Assembly: GCF_014851675.1 (NCBI RefSeq)
Contig: NZ_JACVAE010000004.1
Location: 248,001 to 312,000, forward strand
Reading direction: 5' to 3'
Length of the DNA: 64,000 bases
Origin: Rhizobium sp. ARZ01
GTDB lineage: Bacteria; Pseudomonadota; Alphaproteobacteria; Rhizobiales; Rhizobiaceae
In this document: positions 15,821 to 25,007 of the stretch, in pieces
Numbering within the stretch: position 1 is the stretch's first letter
How the letters are laid out: each line of letters begins with the position of its first letter
Notes under the pieces: model-generated
Told to the model about the DNA's origin: nothing
Database searches by the model: none
The model's input: only the letters and a program-made list of their open reading frames with translations
Program-made: the position numbers and the translations under genes

Positions 15821-17215
15821 ATGCGTATCGCATCGATTGACCAGGGCACGACGTCGACCCGATGCCTGGTGGTGGAGGACGGTGGCGAGTGGCGGGTCGT
15901 CGCCAGCCGCAAGCATGGGCAACACCATCCGTTCGCCGGCTGGGTCGAGCATGATCCGGACGAACTGCTCAAAAATATCATAACTGTACTCGATGCCGCC
16001 GGAGAGGTGGATGCGATCGCCATCGCAAACCAGGGCGAAAGCTGCATCGCGTGGGATTCCGAAACCGGGGCCGCTCTGTCGCCCGTCATTGTCTGGCAGG
16101 ACGCCCGCACCGCCAAGCAGCTTTCCGAGCTTGGCCCCGAAGCGGAAGAACTCTCCAAGCGCATCAGCGGGCTTCCGCTTGATCCCTACTTTTCCGCAAG
16201 CAAGCTCGCCTGGCTGCTTCGTCACATACCCAGTATTTCGGATGCCCACAAAGCTGGCCGCCTTCGTCTCGGTACGACCGATGCATTTTTCCTGGATTCT
16301 CTGGCGGGGGTGTTTGCGACGGATCTCGCGACGGCCTCGCGTACGGGCTTGCTGGACCTTGCGACTGGCCAGTGGAGTGACGAGCTCTGCGAACTGCATG
16401 GCGTTCCGAAGGAGTGCCTGCCGAGGATCGCGGCGGTCGACGAGGAATTCGGTCAGATCAACGGAATCCCCGTTCGCGCGTCCATCGTGGACCAGCAAGC
16501 GGCCCTGTACGGCCACGGTTGCCGTAAACCGGGCGATTGCAAGATCACTTTCGGCACAGGTGCGTTTCTCCTAGCGGTCGCTGGCGCGGAACGTCCGCCG
16601 CAGGCAGAACTTCTGCCCACGGTGGCATGGGCGCGGCGCGACCACGGTGTAACCTTTGCCATCGAGGGCGGGGTGTACGATGCGGGCGCCGCGTTGGAAT
16701 GGGCCCGGAATATCGGTCTGTATTCGGCGCTCGAGGAACTCGGAGTATTCGAGGGACCCTCGGCGCTGAGCCGAGGTATCATTTTCGTGCCCGCGCTCTC
16801 GGGTCTTGCGGCACCGTACTGGGATCGAACTGCCGCGCCATTGTTCATCGGTATGGATCATGCCACCGACCGCCGCGACCTCGTTCGAGCGGTTCTCGAA
16901 GGTATCGCGATGCTGACCGTCGGTTTGATCGACGCTGCGTCCGAGGTCACGGAACTTGGCCCAAGCATCTCGATCGACGGTGGCCTCTCCCAGAGCGCTT
17001 ACTTCGCCCAGTTCCTGGCGTCGGCAAGCAATCGGACCATCACTGTCCCATCAATGCACGAGCTTACGGCGCTGGGACTTGCTGAATTCTGTGGTCTCGA
17101 TGTCACCAACGCACGCGCGAAGCATGCTCGTTTCGAGCCGGACGGCTCGGTCACCGATGAACATCATGCAAGATTCGCCAAGGCCGTCGAGCGCGCTCGC
17201 GGTTGGCGTAACTGA
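15821..17215 (+). CDS. FGGY-family carbohydrate kinase, glycerol-kinase-like
   Basis: A 464-residue FGGY kinase that phosphorylates a small polyol or sugar with ATP. The start IDQGTTSTRCLVV is the phosphate-1 motif. Compared with glycerol kinase, Glu73, Trp92, Tyr123 and the catalytic VDQQAAL motif (near residue 225) are kept, but the first glycerol-contacting residue (Arg83 in E. coli GlpK, in NQRET) is Gly72 here (NQGES). The kinase is also shorter than GlpK (about 500 residues). This argues for a substrate other than plain glycerol. Its ATG starts directly after the TGA of the oxidoreductase gene. Confidence 0.85.
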   Translation: MRIASIDQGTTSTRCLVVEDGGEWRVVASRKHGQHHPFAGWVEHDPDELLKNIITVLDAAGEVDAIAIANQGESCIAWDSETGAALSPVIVWQDARTAKQLSELGPEAEELSKRISGLPLDPYFSASKLAWLLRHIPSISDAHKAGRLRLGTTDAFFLDSLAGVFATDLATASRTGLLDLATGQWSDELCELHGVPKECLPRIAAVDEEFGQINGIPVRASIVDQQAALYGHGCRKPGDCKITFGTGAFLLAVAGAERPPQAELLPTVAWARRDHGVTFAIEGGVYDAGAALEWARNIGLYSALEELGVFEGPSALSRGIIFVPALSGLAAPYWDRTAAPLFIGMDHATDRRDLVRAVLEGIAMLTVGLIDAASEVTELGPSISIDGGLSQSAYFAQFLASASNRTITVPSMHELTALGLAEFCGLDVTNARAKHARFEPDGSVTDEHHARFAKAVERARGWRN

Positions 17216-17251
17216 GCGACCGAACTAGCCCCATTATTCCTGGAGAAGAAC

Positions 17252-17611
17252 ATGCGGAAAATTTTCCTTGCTGGCCCGTACGGCCACGCGGATCGCGAGG
17301 TAGTGGAACGACGCTTCCATGAGGCCAACAAGGTCGCGGCAAAGATCGCCAGGAGCGGCTCGGCTGTTTTCAGCCAGATTTCCATGTCCCATCCGATCAA
17401 CGCGCACATGGCCGACCTGGACAAAGGCGGGATCGGCAAGCTGTGGGCCCCGATCGACCAGGTGTTCATGGATGCAATGGAAGAAATCATCGTGATCGAC
17501 GGGCCCGGCTGGCAGGAAAGCGCCGGGGTGAAGCGAGAAATGGAATTTTTCCAATCCAAAGGCCTCCGCGTCAGCCTTTGGAGCGAAGTCGAAGGCGAGT
17601 TCGCGAACTGA
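17252..17611 (+). CDS. DUF1937 protein (nucleoside deoxyribosyltransferase-like fold)
   Basis: A 119-residue DUF1937 protein. The start KIFLAGPYGHADREVVERRF, the FSQISMSHPI turn and GPGWQESAGVKREMEFF give the pattern of the N-deoxyribosyltransferase/TIR-like superfamily: a Rossmann-type fold that binds nucleotides or ribosides. The typical catalytic Glu is probably the one in QESAGV. No function is proven for the family. Its place between the kinase and the permease in one operon suggests a step on a riboside, glycoside or nucleotide-linked substrate. Confidence 0.75.
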   Translation: MRKIFLAGPYGHADREVVERRFHEANKVAAKIARSGSAVFSQISMSHPINAHMADLDKGGIGKLWAPIDQVFMDAMEEIIVIDGPGWQESAGVKREMEFFQSKGLRVSLWSEVEGEFAN

Positions 17612-17640
17612 CGTTCGACGCACACAAGAGGGGAATATCT

Positions 17641-19140
17641 ATGTCAACAGTTACCAAAGTAGGCTCCACGCCGGGGCATACTGACCATGACCATCTGAAG
17701 CGCGATGTCACTCCGTTTCAGTCCTTCGCCGTAGCTTTCGGCTTCGTGTCGATCGCGACGGGCATCTTCACCGCCTATGGCGCGATGTTGTCTTCGTCTG
17801 GCCCGATGGGCATTTGGACGTGGCCTGTGGTTGTGATCGGGCAGTTGATGGTCGCTCTTATCATCGGCTCTCTCGCGGCCCGCATCCCTGTTACGGGCTA
17901 CATCTATCAGTGGGCCTCTCGGCTTACCAACCCGGTGTTCGGCTGGATCATGGGCTGGATTGGATTCACGTTCCTTGCAGTCGTTCTTGTCGCCGTGGAC
18001 TACACTATTGCGTCAACGGTTCTGCCCGTGATGTTGAGTTATGAGGGGACCGCCGAAAACGCCTGGTGGATCACCAGCCTGGTCATCGTCGTTCAGGCGC
18101 TCATGATCGCGTTTTCGACCAAGTTCACGCAGAAGTTCAACGCGGTCGCGGTTACGATCCAGCTCATTGGCATGATCGGCCTTGTCGTGTTGCTGTTCGC
18201 TGCAGGCGCGCTCAACAACGAACTCAACTTTTCGAACCTCTTCAGCACGGGCAGTGTTGCTCAGGAGGCGTATTATTCTTTCGGAACACTGACGAGCGCC
18301 GGCCCCTGGATCATGGGCACGCTTCTTGGCGCGTTCACCATCGTGGGCTTTGAGTCCGCGGCGAACCTGGCTGAAGAGACACGTGATCCGGCGCGGGTGG
18401 TCCCCAAGGCCATGTGGCAAGCGGTGCTCAGCCTTGGAATCATTGGGATGCTGTTCCTGATTGCCGTGACCGCGCTTCTGGGCGATCCCGCTACACTGCA
18501 AGGCTCAGCGACCCCGATCGCAGACGTGATCAATCGTGTTCTCGGACCGATCCTAGGCAACCTGCTGCTCGTGCTGGTCGTCATCTCGATCTTCAGCTGT
18601 GGCCTCGTGATCCTTCTTAGCGGCACACGTCTCGTCTGGGCGATGTCGCGTGACGAACGCTTCCCCGGCTGGCAGCTGTGGCACCGCATCCATCCGACAC
18701 TGAAGACCCCGGTCAACTCCACGATCTTCGTGGCAGTGGTCGGCCAGGTGATCTTGGCGCTGTTTTCGCAGCAGACCGACGCGCTATTCGCGCTCTTCTC
18801 TGCTGCGACACTGCTGCCCGCGATCATCTATGCGGTAACGGTTGTCATCTATGCGCTGAAGCGTAACAACCTGCCGCCGAGCCAAGGCTTCCGCCTCGGC
18901 GCTTGGGAGACACCAGTCCTGCTCGTTGCTATCCTGTGGCTCGCGTTCGAACTGGCCATTTTCCGCGACGCCTCGTTTGCCAAACCGTGGTTCTACGTGG
19001 CCGTCATGTTTGCGATCGGTGCCGTCTATCTGGTATTCCTGCTCGCGACGCGCGGCGGGGCCAAGGCGCTCAAGATGCCCGATCTGATCGCGATCGACGC
19101 AATCCTGGATGCTGACAAGGGTGACGAAGTCTCCCGCTAA
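17641..19140 (+). CDS. APC-family amino acid/amine permease
   Basis: A 499-residue, twelve-helix APC superfamily permease. The first helix carries FGFVSIATGIFTAYGAML, the unwound substrate-binding motif; helix 6 has GAFTIVGFESAANLAEETRDP, the signature of the AAT/GabP-BAT1 group. The N-terminal 30 residues are cytosolic. It should use the proton or sodium gradient to import an amino acid, amine or related cation. An APC carrier at the end of a kinase/flavoprotein operon suggests that the substrate of this pathway carries an amino group. It ends in a strong terminator. Confidence 0.88.
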   Translation: MSTVTKVGSTPGHTDHDHLKRDVTPFQSFAVAFGFVSIATGIFTAYGAMLSSSGPMGIWTWPVVVIGQLMVALIIGSLAARIPVTGYIYQWASRLTNPVFGWIMGWIGFTFLAVVLVAVDYTIASTVLPVMLSYEGTAENAWWITSLVIVVQALMIAFSTKFTQKFNAVAVTIQLIGMIGLVVLLFAAGALNNELNFSNLFSTGSVAQEAYYSFGTLTSAGPWIMGTLLGAFTIVGFESAANLAEETRDPARVVPKAMWQAVLSLGIIGMLFLIAVTALLGDPATLQGSATPIADVINRVLGPILGNLLLVLVVISIFSCGLVILLSGTRLVWAMSRDERFPGWQLWHRIHPTLKTPVNSTIFVAVVGQVILALFSQQTDALFALFSAATLLPAIIYAVTVVIYALKRNNLPPSQGFRLGAWETPVLLVAILWLAFELAIFRDASFAKPWFYVAVMFAIGAVYLVFLLATRGGAKALKMPDLIAIDAILDADKGDEVSR

Positions 19141-19156
19141 GCAACACACTTCTTGA

Positions 19157-19185
19157 AAGCCGGCGTGTCGAACGCCGGCTTTTTC
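19157..19185 (+). terminator. Rho-independent terminator of the polyol-type operon
   Basis: Perfect ten-base stem (AAGCCGGCGT / ACGCCGGCTT), five-base loop, then TTT. It lies 16 bases after the permease stop. Confidence 0.85.
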
Positions 19186-19436
19186 GTTCCGTCTTCAAAA
19201 CCTACGGATTGCCTCAATGACGCTACTCTCGCTGCGCCAAATCCTGGGCCCTGCGGCCGAGCACAGCACGAAAGTCATCCCGAGCGATTACTGATCAGGC
19301 TACTCAAGAAGCACGGCGCATCAAAGCACGCACGATGCAGCGCTCCGTTGGTAACATCAAGGTGACTGTCGATAACGCAGCGCTGCGATCTACGTCTTGT
19401 CGTACGAGAAGATTCCCCAATACCAAGCCGCGTCAA
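19186..19436. other. Gene-free left margin of the mtn cluster
   Basis: No supported gene. A 26-codon frame from ATG 19217 ends in KVIPSDY, but it has no ribosome-binding site. The notable element is the 15-base repeat listed separately. Confidence 0.4.
19396..19410. repeat. 15-bp repeat, left copy
   Basis: CTTGTCGTACGAGAA, identical to 32123-32137 and in the same orientation; both copies have GCTGC a short way upstream. The centre TCGTACGA is palindromic, as in GntR-type operators. The two copies bracket the mtn/RuBisCO-like cluster. Confidence 0.5.
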
Positions 19437-20555
19437 TCAGGTATGGACCGCGGCTACAAGTCGGCGGCAGGCGTCCACCAGGTTGGATTCCTGAAGCAAT
19501 GCCCCTCCGATGAGGTACATAATGTCGTTGCCGTAGGCCTCGCGCATTTCAGGTACGCGGTCGAAGGTCATGCCGCCGCCGGGGGCCGCGACGATCGCCT
19601 TGGGGCCGCCCATGTCCGTTGCGCAGGCGCGCGCGATCGACAGGCACTCCGCGCGGGTGAAGCCGAAGCGCCCACCGAAATTGGGATAGATGACGGCGTC
19701 GGCGCCCATCAACCGATGCAGCGTGCCAAAGAAGGCGCGGTGCGAGAAGCCGCAATCAGGCGAGACCACATTGGCGCCGGAAAAGGCCGGGTGCGAGACG
19801 ATCGGCAGGGTGAAATCGGGGTCGGCGGCAAGCGTGCGCACCACGTCGTAGCCGGCCAGCGCCGGGGCGACCATCACCGCGCCCGCGCCCGCTTCCTGCG
19901 CCTGCTTTGCCCGCTCGATGACCGCCGTCGCGGGGCCGGTGACGTTCGGCACGAAGCTCGCCTTGCCGCCACTACGCGCATTCGCCTCGCCCACGGCCTC
20001 CACGCAGGCCTTCAGCCGGTCGATAAAGGGTGCAGTCTTCTGGTCGACGAGGCCGTGGTCGTCCTTGACGTAATGCATTCCCCCGAGCGCGAAATCATGC
20101 GCAAGGCGCGCAAGAGCTACCGTCGAGAGGCCAACGGGCTTGATCGCGGACATCAGCAGTGGGCGTTCCCCGATGCCGGCGCGGGTGCGCAGCCCCGCAA
20201 TGCCGTGTCGCGGACCCTTGCAGAGGCCGAGGATTCCAGGCGAAACGCCAATATCCTCTACCCTGAGGCCCGGCTTGATCGAGCTGTTGCCGAAGACGAT
20301 GTTGAGGAATTGCGGAAAATCGCCGCCTACATCGTCCTCGGAGTAGGAGATCACTGCAAGAAAGCCGGGCCTGCCACCGGGGTCCTTCTCCAGGCTCTCC
20401 AGCCGGCCGAGAATTTCATCCTCGACATAGCCTTTCGGCACGGTGCTGCGCGGGACCTCAACGGTCTGCTCAAGCGCAATGTCGAGAGCGCGCGCCTTCG
20501 CCTCCGCTTCGTTGGCGGATTGCACGAAGTAGGTGACGGTGAAGCGCGGCGCCAT
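19437..20555 (-). CDS. RuBisCO-like protein (form IV)
   Basis: A 372-residue form IV RuBisCO homologue. The catalytic-lysine segment is SAIKPVGLS (Lys139, equivalent to Lys175). The metal site reads GMHYVKDDHGLVDQ: Lys164 (the carbamylated Lys201), Asp166 (Asp203), but His167 in place of Glu204. SHPAFSG keeps His294 but not Arg295. Loop 6 (FGGRFGFT) lacks the catalytic Lys334. It therefore cannot fix CO2 and must catalyse another enolisation-type reaction on a phosphorylated ketose. Its neighbours MtnA and MtnK supply 5-methylthioribulose 1-phosphate, the substrate of known form IV proteins. The start overlaps the stop of the transketolase gene by one base. Confidence 0.88.
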   Translation of the reverse strand: MAPRFTVTYFVQSANEAEAKARALDIALEQTVEVPRSTVPKGYVEDEILGRLESLEKDPGGRPGFLAVISYSEDDVGGDFPQFLNIVFGNSSIKPGLRVEDIGVSPGILGLCKGPRHGIAGLRTRAGIGERPLLMSAIKPVGLSTVALARLAHDFALGGMHYVKDDHGLVDQKTAPFIDRLKACVEAVGEANARSGGKASFVPNVTGPATAVIERAKQAQEAGAGAVMVAPALAGYDVVRTLAADPDFTLPIVSHPAFSGANVVSPDCGFSHRAFFGTLHRLMGADAVIYPNFGGRFGFTRAECLSIARACATDMGGPKAIVAAPGGGMTFDRVPEMREAYGNDIMYLIGGALLQESNLVDACRRLVAAVHT

Positions 20556-21556
20556 CAGAGGGCCTCGGCCTTCTGCGCCGAATGGACGTGGTCGAGGCGC
20601 ACTTCCGCCAGTTCCTCCTCGCCGATGGCAAGCGTCTTGCCGATAAGGGTTTCGATGGCCGCGACAAGCGCGCCGGCATCGAGCCCGTATTTCTTCATGA
20701 GATAGGGTTTCGAGGCGCCGTGGGCGAAGGTGTCGCTGAGACCGAGCCGCTTGAGGCGGATGCCCAGCCCTTCTTCGGCGAGGATTTCCGCGATCAGCGA
20801 GCCGAGACCGCCGACGATGGTGTGGTTCTCCAGCGTGACGATGCCCTTCTTGCCGCGTGCGGCTTTCAGCAAGCCGTCCCGGTCGAAGGGTTTGAGCGTC
20901 GAGGCGTGCAGATGGTGGATGCCGATGCCGCGCGCCGCGATCGGCCCGGTGGCGCGTAGGGCTTCTTCCGTGCAGACGCCGGAGGAGACGACGAGGATGT
21001 CGTCACCTTCCGAGAGGGTGCGCAGCCTGTTGAATTCGAAGGGCGTCGAGAATAGGCGGGGCACCTCGCCGCGCAGGATGCGCACATAGACCGGGCCGTC
21101 GATGCAGTCGGCGACTTCCAGAACGGTCTCGACTTCCGTCGCGTCACCGGTTTCGAGAATCGTCATGTTCGGCACGGCGCGCAGCACTGCGATATCCTCG
21201 ATGGCCTGATGCGTGATGCCGCCGGGCGTGGTGATGCCGGGCAGAAAACCCATCAGCCGGACCTTGCGGTTGGAATAGGCGATCGAGTTGATCAGCTGGT
21301 CGTAGGGCCGGCGATAGAGGAAGACCGAGAAGGTATGGATGAACGGCCGGAACCCCTGCAGGGCAAGGCCACCGGCAAAGGACAGCATGTTCTGCTCGGC
21401 CATGCCGAGCGACAGGAACTGTTCGGGATGCCGGTCCCGAAAACCGTCGACCTCGCAGGAAGAGGTGAGGTCGGCGGACAGGCAGAGGACTTCAGGGCGC
21501 GCGGTGGCGAAGGCCTCGAAGGCCTTGGCATAGGGACGGTTGACGATTTCGACCAT
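20555..21556 (-). CDS. Transketolase, C-terminal (Pyr + C) subunit
   Basis: A 333-residue protein equal to the C-terminal half of a split transketolase. It has the Pyr domain, with LSLGMAEQNMLSFAGGLALQGFRPFIHTF holding the TPP-activating Glu of AEQN, and the C domain (residues 195-320; THEDH-like VTLENHTIVGGLGS). It should pair with the N-terminal subunit encoded just upstream to form a complete thiamine-diphosphate enzyme that moves two-carbon ketol units. It is separated by two bases from that gene and overlaps the RuBisCO-like gene by one base. Confidence 0.88.
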   Translation of the reverse strand: MVEIVNRPYAKAFEAFATARPEVLCLSADLTSSCEVDGFRDRHPEQFLSLGMAEQNMLSFAGGLALQGFRPFIHTFSVFLYRRPYDQLINSIAYSNRKVRLMGFLPGITTPGGITHQAIEDIAVLRAVPNMTILETGDATEVETVLEVADCIDGPVYVRILRGEVPRLFSTPFEFNRLRTLSEGDDILVVSSGVCTEEALRATGPIAARGIGIHHLHASTLKPFDRDGLLKAARGKKGIVTLENHTIVGGLGSLIAEILAEEGLGIRLKRLGLSDTFAHGASKPYLMKKYGLDAGALVAAIETLIGKTLAIGEEELAEVRLDHVHSAQKAEAL

Positions 21557-21558
21557 GG

Positions 21559-22494
21559 TCAGGCCCCTTCCATCGCGTTCAAATCGACGCCGAGTTCGGC
21601 GGCGAGCGCGGCCTGCATTTCCAGCCGCTCCTCCACGCTCTTGAAGCGAACATAGTGAAGGCGCGGAAAGCGCTTCTTCAGGAACTTCATGCCTTGATAG
21701 GGCGACGTGTTGGCGAGGATGACCAGCGGCTTGCCATTTTCCGCGCTTTCCGCTGCGGCGCGCAACGCGCCAAGATCATGGCCATCCACCGAGCGGCAGG
21801 TGACGCCGAAGGCGGAAACACGCGCGGCGAGATCGCCGAGATCGAGCACGGCTGACATGGCGCCATCGCATTGCTGGCGATTCACATCGACAATGACGCG
21901 GATATTGGCGATCTTGTGGTAGCTCATGGCCGCAAGGCATTCCCAGGTCTGGCCTTCTTGGAACTCACCGTCGGACATGTAGACCCAGACCTTGCCGGGC
22001 TCATTTTTCCGTAATCTCGCCCAGGCGACGCCGGAGGCCATGGAGAGGCCCTGCGCTAGCGAGCCGGTCGTCACTTCCATGCCGGGACTGTGCTCGGCCC
22101 CGATCATTTCGACCGAGCCGCCGTCCTCATTGAAATGGTCGAGTGCATGTTCGTCCATGCGGCCGGTTTCGATCAGTGCGGAATAGATGACAAGCGCATA
22201 GTGGGCTGGCGAGATGAAGAAGCGATCGAACTCCGGTCCGACCGGGCCGTGATAGCCCGCGCCGGTGAAGGCGTCGGGGTTGTGCGCGGAAGGCACGCCG
22301 CGAAAGGGCAGCGGCACCTTCGGCAGCGTCGGTTCGCCGAGGTTCAGGACCTCGTTATAGAGCAGCGCCAGGCTCTCGGCCGCCGAGCAAGCCTGGCTGA
22401 GATAGCCGCCATTGTGCTTCATCGTGTGCAAGAACACGCGCCTGCGGATGCCAAACGCGATGTCCTCGGTGGATTTTTCGTTCAAGAGGCTCAT
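21559..22494 (-). CDS. Transketolase, N-terminal (TPP-binding) subunit
   Basis: A 311-residue protein corresponding to the PP domain of a split transketolase. The diphosphate/magnesium motif is MSDGEFQEGQTWECLAAM ... IVDVN (SDG in place of the usual GDG, with VN closing the motif). The active-site histidine region HNGGYLSQACSAAE and GSLAQGLSMASGVA are conserved. It carries an insert near residue 65 (PFRGVPSAHNPDAF) not usual in housekeeping transketolases. It lies immediately upstream of the C-terminal subunit and four bases after mtnA. Confidence 0.87.
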   Translation of the reverse strand: MSLLNEKSTEDIAFGIRRRVFLHTMKHNGGYLSQACSAAESLALLYNEVLNLGEPTLPKVPLPFRGVPSAHNPDAFTGAGYHGPVGPEFDRFFISPAHYALVIYSALIETGRMDEHALDHFNEDGGSVEMIGAEHSPGMEVTTGSLAQGLSMASGVAWARLRKNEPGKVWVYMSDGEFQEGQTWECLAAMSYHKIANIRVIVDVNRQQCDGAMSAVLDLGDLAARVSAFGVTCRSVDGHDLGALRAAAESAENGKPLVILANTSPYQGMKFLKKRFPRLHYVRFKSVEERLEMQAALAAELGVDLNAMEGA

Positions 22495-22498
22495 CGTC

Positions 22499-23593
22499 TC
22501 AGCTCCGTTCGGGAAAGAGCGCCTTCAGGCCTTCAGGCGAAGGCGTGGCGATGCCGCGCTCCGTAATGAGGCCGGTGATGAGACGCGCGGGCGTGACGTC
22601 GAATGCAGGGTTGGCTGCGGGGCTTCCCTCCGGCGCGATACGGACGCTCGCAATCGAGCCATCTGCGGCGCGGCCCTGGACGAAGCTCACTTCGTCGCCG
22701 GTCCGCTCCTCGATCGGGATTTCTTTGACGCCGTCATGCACCGTCCAGTCGATGGTGGGTGAGGGGAGCGCAACGTAGAAGGGCACGCCATTGTCACGCG
22801 CGGCGAGCGCTTTCAGATAGGTTCCGATCTTGTTGCAGACGTCGCCATTGGCCGTGGTGCGGTCGGTGCCGACGATCACCATGTCGATTTGGCCATGCTG
22901 CATGAGATGGCCGCCGGCATTGTCGACGATCAAAGTGTGCGGCACGCCATGGCCGTTCATTTCCCAGGCGGTGAGATAGGCCCCCTGGTTGCGCGGCCGC
23001 GTCTCATCGACATAGACATGGACAGGGATGCCTTCCTCCACGGCCATGTAGATCGGGGCCGTCGCGGTGCCGTAATCGACGGTAGCAAGCCAGCCGGCGT
23101 TGCAATGGGTGAGGATGCGCACCGGCTCGCCCGGCTTTTTCTTTGAAGCGATCTTGCGGATGACATCGAGGCCGTTTGCGCCGATGGCGCGGTTGAGTTC
23201 GACATCCTCCTCGGCGATCTCGGCGGCGCGGTTGTAGGCAGCGCCCGCGCGCTCACCTTCGGACAGCGGGCGCAGATGCTCGCGCATCGCATTCAGCGCC
23301 CAGCGCAGGTTGATGGCTGTCGGGCGTGTTTCGTTGAGTTCGTCCCAGACGGCATCGAGATGCGCATCCGACGGATCGTTTGCCATGGCGATCGCGACGC
23401 CATAGGCGGCGGTGACGCCGATCAGTGGCGCACCACGTACCCACATGTCTCTGATAGCGACGGCGACGCCAGCGACCGTCTTCAACGTCACGACACGAAA
23501 CTCATGCGGTAGCCAGCGCTGGTCGATGATGTCGACGGAGCGACCGTCCTCGTTCAACCAGATCGTATGGTAGTGGCGTTCTCCGACTTTCAC
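22499..23593 (-). CDS. mtnA: S-methyl-5-thioribose-1-phosphate isomerase
   Basis: A 364-residue MtnA, which turns the aldose 5-methylthioribose 1-phosphate (phosphate on the anomeric carbon) into the ketose 5-methylthioribulose 1-phosphate. The [13 protein letters not shown] substrate loop (residues 53-65), the catalytic Cys in [18 protein letters not shown] and the catalytic Asp in [18 protein letters not shown] are all present. Length and motif order are those of genuine MtnA rather than eIF2B-like proteins. It overlaps mtnK by four bases. MtnA also accepts 5-deoxyribose 1-phosphate in characterised organisms. Confidence 0.95.
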   Translation of the reverse strand: MKVGERHYHTIWLNEDGRSVDIIDQRWLPHEFRVVTLKTVAGVAVAIRDMWVRGAPLIGVTAAYGVAIAMANDPSDAHLDAVWDELNETRPTAINLRWALNAMREHLRPLSEGERAGAAYNRAAEIAEEDVELNRAIGANGLDVIRKIASKKKPGEPVRILTHCNAGWLATVDYGTATAPIYMAVEEGIPVHVYVDETRPRNQGAYLTAWEMNGHGVPHTLIVDNAGGHLMQHGQIDMVIVGTDRTTANGDVCNKIGTYLKALAARDNGVPFYVALPSPTIDWTVHDGVKEIPIEERTGDEVSFVQGRAADGSIASVRIAPEGSPAANPAFDVTPARLITGLITERGIATPSPEGLKALFPERS

Positions 23594-24861
23594 GCGAGAA
23601 TCTCCTTTTCAAGCCGCTCCACGGTCTCGCGGATATCCCTGAGGCTGTGGATGCGTTGCCGGTTGACGGCGAGGTGACGCCCGAGCTCCAGCGCCTTCGT
23701 TTCGCAGGGCGCGCGGCGGTCGGGGTCGGCGATGGTTTCGAAATCGGCGTTATGGGCGAGGCCCAGGATGCGGCGGTGTATCTCGACGCCGGCAAAGCCG
23801 AGCATCTCGTGCCAGATCTCGTCGATGACGATGTTGAGCGCTTGCTCGGCGGCGAGCGGGTCATGACGAGTCTCGAACAGGCTCGCCTGATAAAGAATGC
23901 CCTTGCGCTCGGTGCGCCAGAGGCTGGCGAACTCGGCGCGGAAGGTTTCCCACAGCGTCTCGATCGTATCGAGCAGATAGGTGCGCATGCTGTCGCGCGC
24001 ACCGGGTTTGGCCTCATGGCCGCTCTGCGAAAAATAGCTCATCCAGAAATTGGCGATCAGCATGCCGACGTCGAAGCTGATCGGGCCGTAGAAGGCGAAC
24101 TCCGGGTCGATGACGCGCGTTTCATCGTCCGTGACCATGATGGAGCCGGTGTGCAGGTCGCCGTGGCAGAGTGTCTCGGCCTTGGCGGAGAACAGGTGCT
24201 TCAGCCGCTGCGCTTCCACCTTGAGGTCGCGGTCGGCGCGCAGTTCGCTCACGAGCGGATCGAGCTGCGGCGTGGTGTGGCGGTTGAGCGTCGCCTCGAA
24301 ATAGGGATCGGAAAAGACGAGGTTTTCCGTGATGTCACAGAGTTCCACATTGTCGGAGAACAGCGCGACATCCGCCTTCTTCTCGCGCGTCACCATGGAG
24401 AGGTCGGAGCCACGGAACAGCGTGCGGGCGACGAAGAGGCCGAGGTCGCGGCCGATATTCGGCAGTTCGCGCCCATCGATCAGCGCGCGCCGCAAGATGA
24501 CATGCGGCGTCAGGAACTCCATGACGATGATGGCCTGCGCCTCATCGAAGAACAGGATGTCAGGCACCATACCGGGATCGCGCGCGCCCTGGCGTTTGAG
24601 TGCGTGATACTCGAAGAACGAGCGCTTGAGCGGCAGTGGCCAGCTCTCGCCGACGAGGCGGACATAAGGCAGCGCCTGCTTGACGATCGCGGCCCCCGTT
24701 TCGCCCGTCACGATGAAGACCAAATTGAGATTGCCGTCGCCGACTTCTTTGACACTCCAGCGGGACGAATCGTTCCCGATCTTCTCCTTGAGAGCGGCGT
24801 TGCCGCCCAATCGAACTGGCAAGGTCTCGGCGCTCAGCGCCTCGAAGACGTGGCTGTCCAT
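23590..24861 (-). CDS. mtnK: 5-methylthioribose kinase
   Basis: A 423-residue MtnK with the aminoglycoside-phosphotransferase fold. It phosphorylates 5-methylthioribose at C1 using ATP. A Gly-rich ATP loop ([12 protein letters not shown], residues 41-52) is followed by the phosphate-binding Lys ([10 protein letters not shown]), the catalytic loop HGDLHTGSI and the metal-binding DPEFAFYGP. Length matches the family. As the first gene of the minus-strand operon mtnK-mtnA-tktN-tktC-rlp it commits sugar to the pathway. Its promoter region is shared with the ABC importer and contains a perfect inverted repeat. Confidence 0.93.
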   Translation of the reverse strand: MDSHVFEALSAETLPVRLGGNAALKEKIGNDSSRWSVKEVGDGNLNLVFIVTGETGAAIVKQALPYVRLVGESWPLPLKRSFFEYHALKRQGARDPGMVPDILFFDEAQAIIVMEFLTPHVILRRALIDGRELPNIGRDLGLFVARTLFRGSDLSMVTREKKADVALFSDNVELCDITENLVFSDPYFEATLNRHTTPQLDPLVSELRADRDLKVEAQRLKHLFSAKAETLCHGDLHTGSIMVTDDETRVIDPEFAFYGPISFDVGMLIANFWMSYFSQSGHEAKPGARDSMRTYLLDTIETLWETFRAEFASLWRTERKGILYQASLFETRHDPLAAEQALNIVIDEIWHEMLGFAGVEIHRRILGLAHNADFETIADPDRRAPCETKALELGRHLAVNRQRIHSLRDIRETVERLEKEILA

Positions 24862-24941
24862 GATGTCCTCCTCCTGCGCATGGGGCTGCCTCCACCGCTC
24901 GCCGCCATGTCGTGTGTAGCCACAGCTAAGGCATCATTCTG

Positions 24942-24968
24942 TCAAATGTCAACGATATTGACATTTGA
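24942..24968. promoter_or_regulatory. Operator in the divergent mtnK/ABC promoter
   Basis: Perfect 11-base inverted repeat TCAAATGTCAA-5-TTGACATTTGA, 27 bases long, between mtnK (starts 24861, minus) and the ABC ATPase (25008, plus). The TTGACATT half-site recurs in front of the SorC regulator gene, which points to that regulator as the binder. Confidence 0.75.
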
Positions 24969-25007
24969 TTAGAGCCTATCCTAACCTGCATTCATCGGGA
25001 GGAGAGA

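Noticed and set aside
14579..16516. Very long minus-strand open frame (645 codons) opposite the FAD oxidoreductase and kinase genes
   Set aside because: It is antisense to two genes with clear motifs, is rich in Arg, His and Asp, and has no domain or ribosome-binding site. High G+C makes such shadows common.
19217..19297. 26-codon frame ending KVIPSDY
   Set aside because: No ribosome-binding site and no promoter; too short to support without them.
19335..20705. Plus-strand 456-codon frame opposite the RuBisCO-like gene
   Set aside because: Antisense shadow; the minus strand has the form IV catalytic motifs.
23647..24972. Plus-strand 441-codon frame opposite mtnK
   Set aside because: Antisense shadow of a gene with intact kinase motifs.
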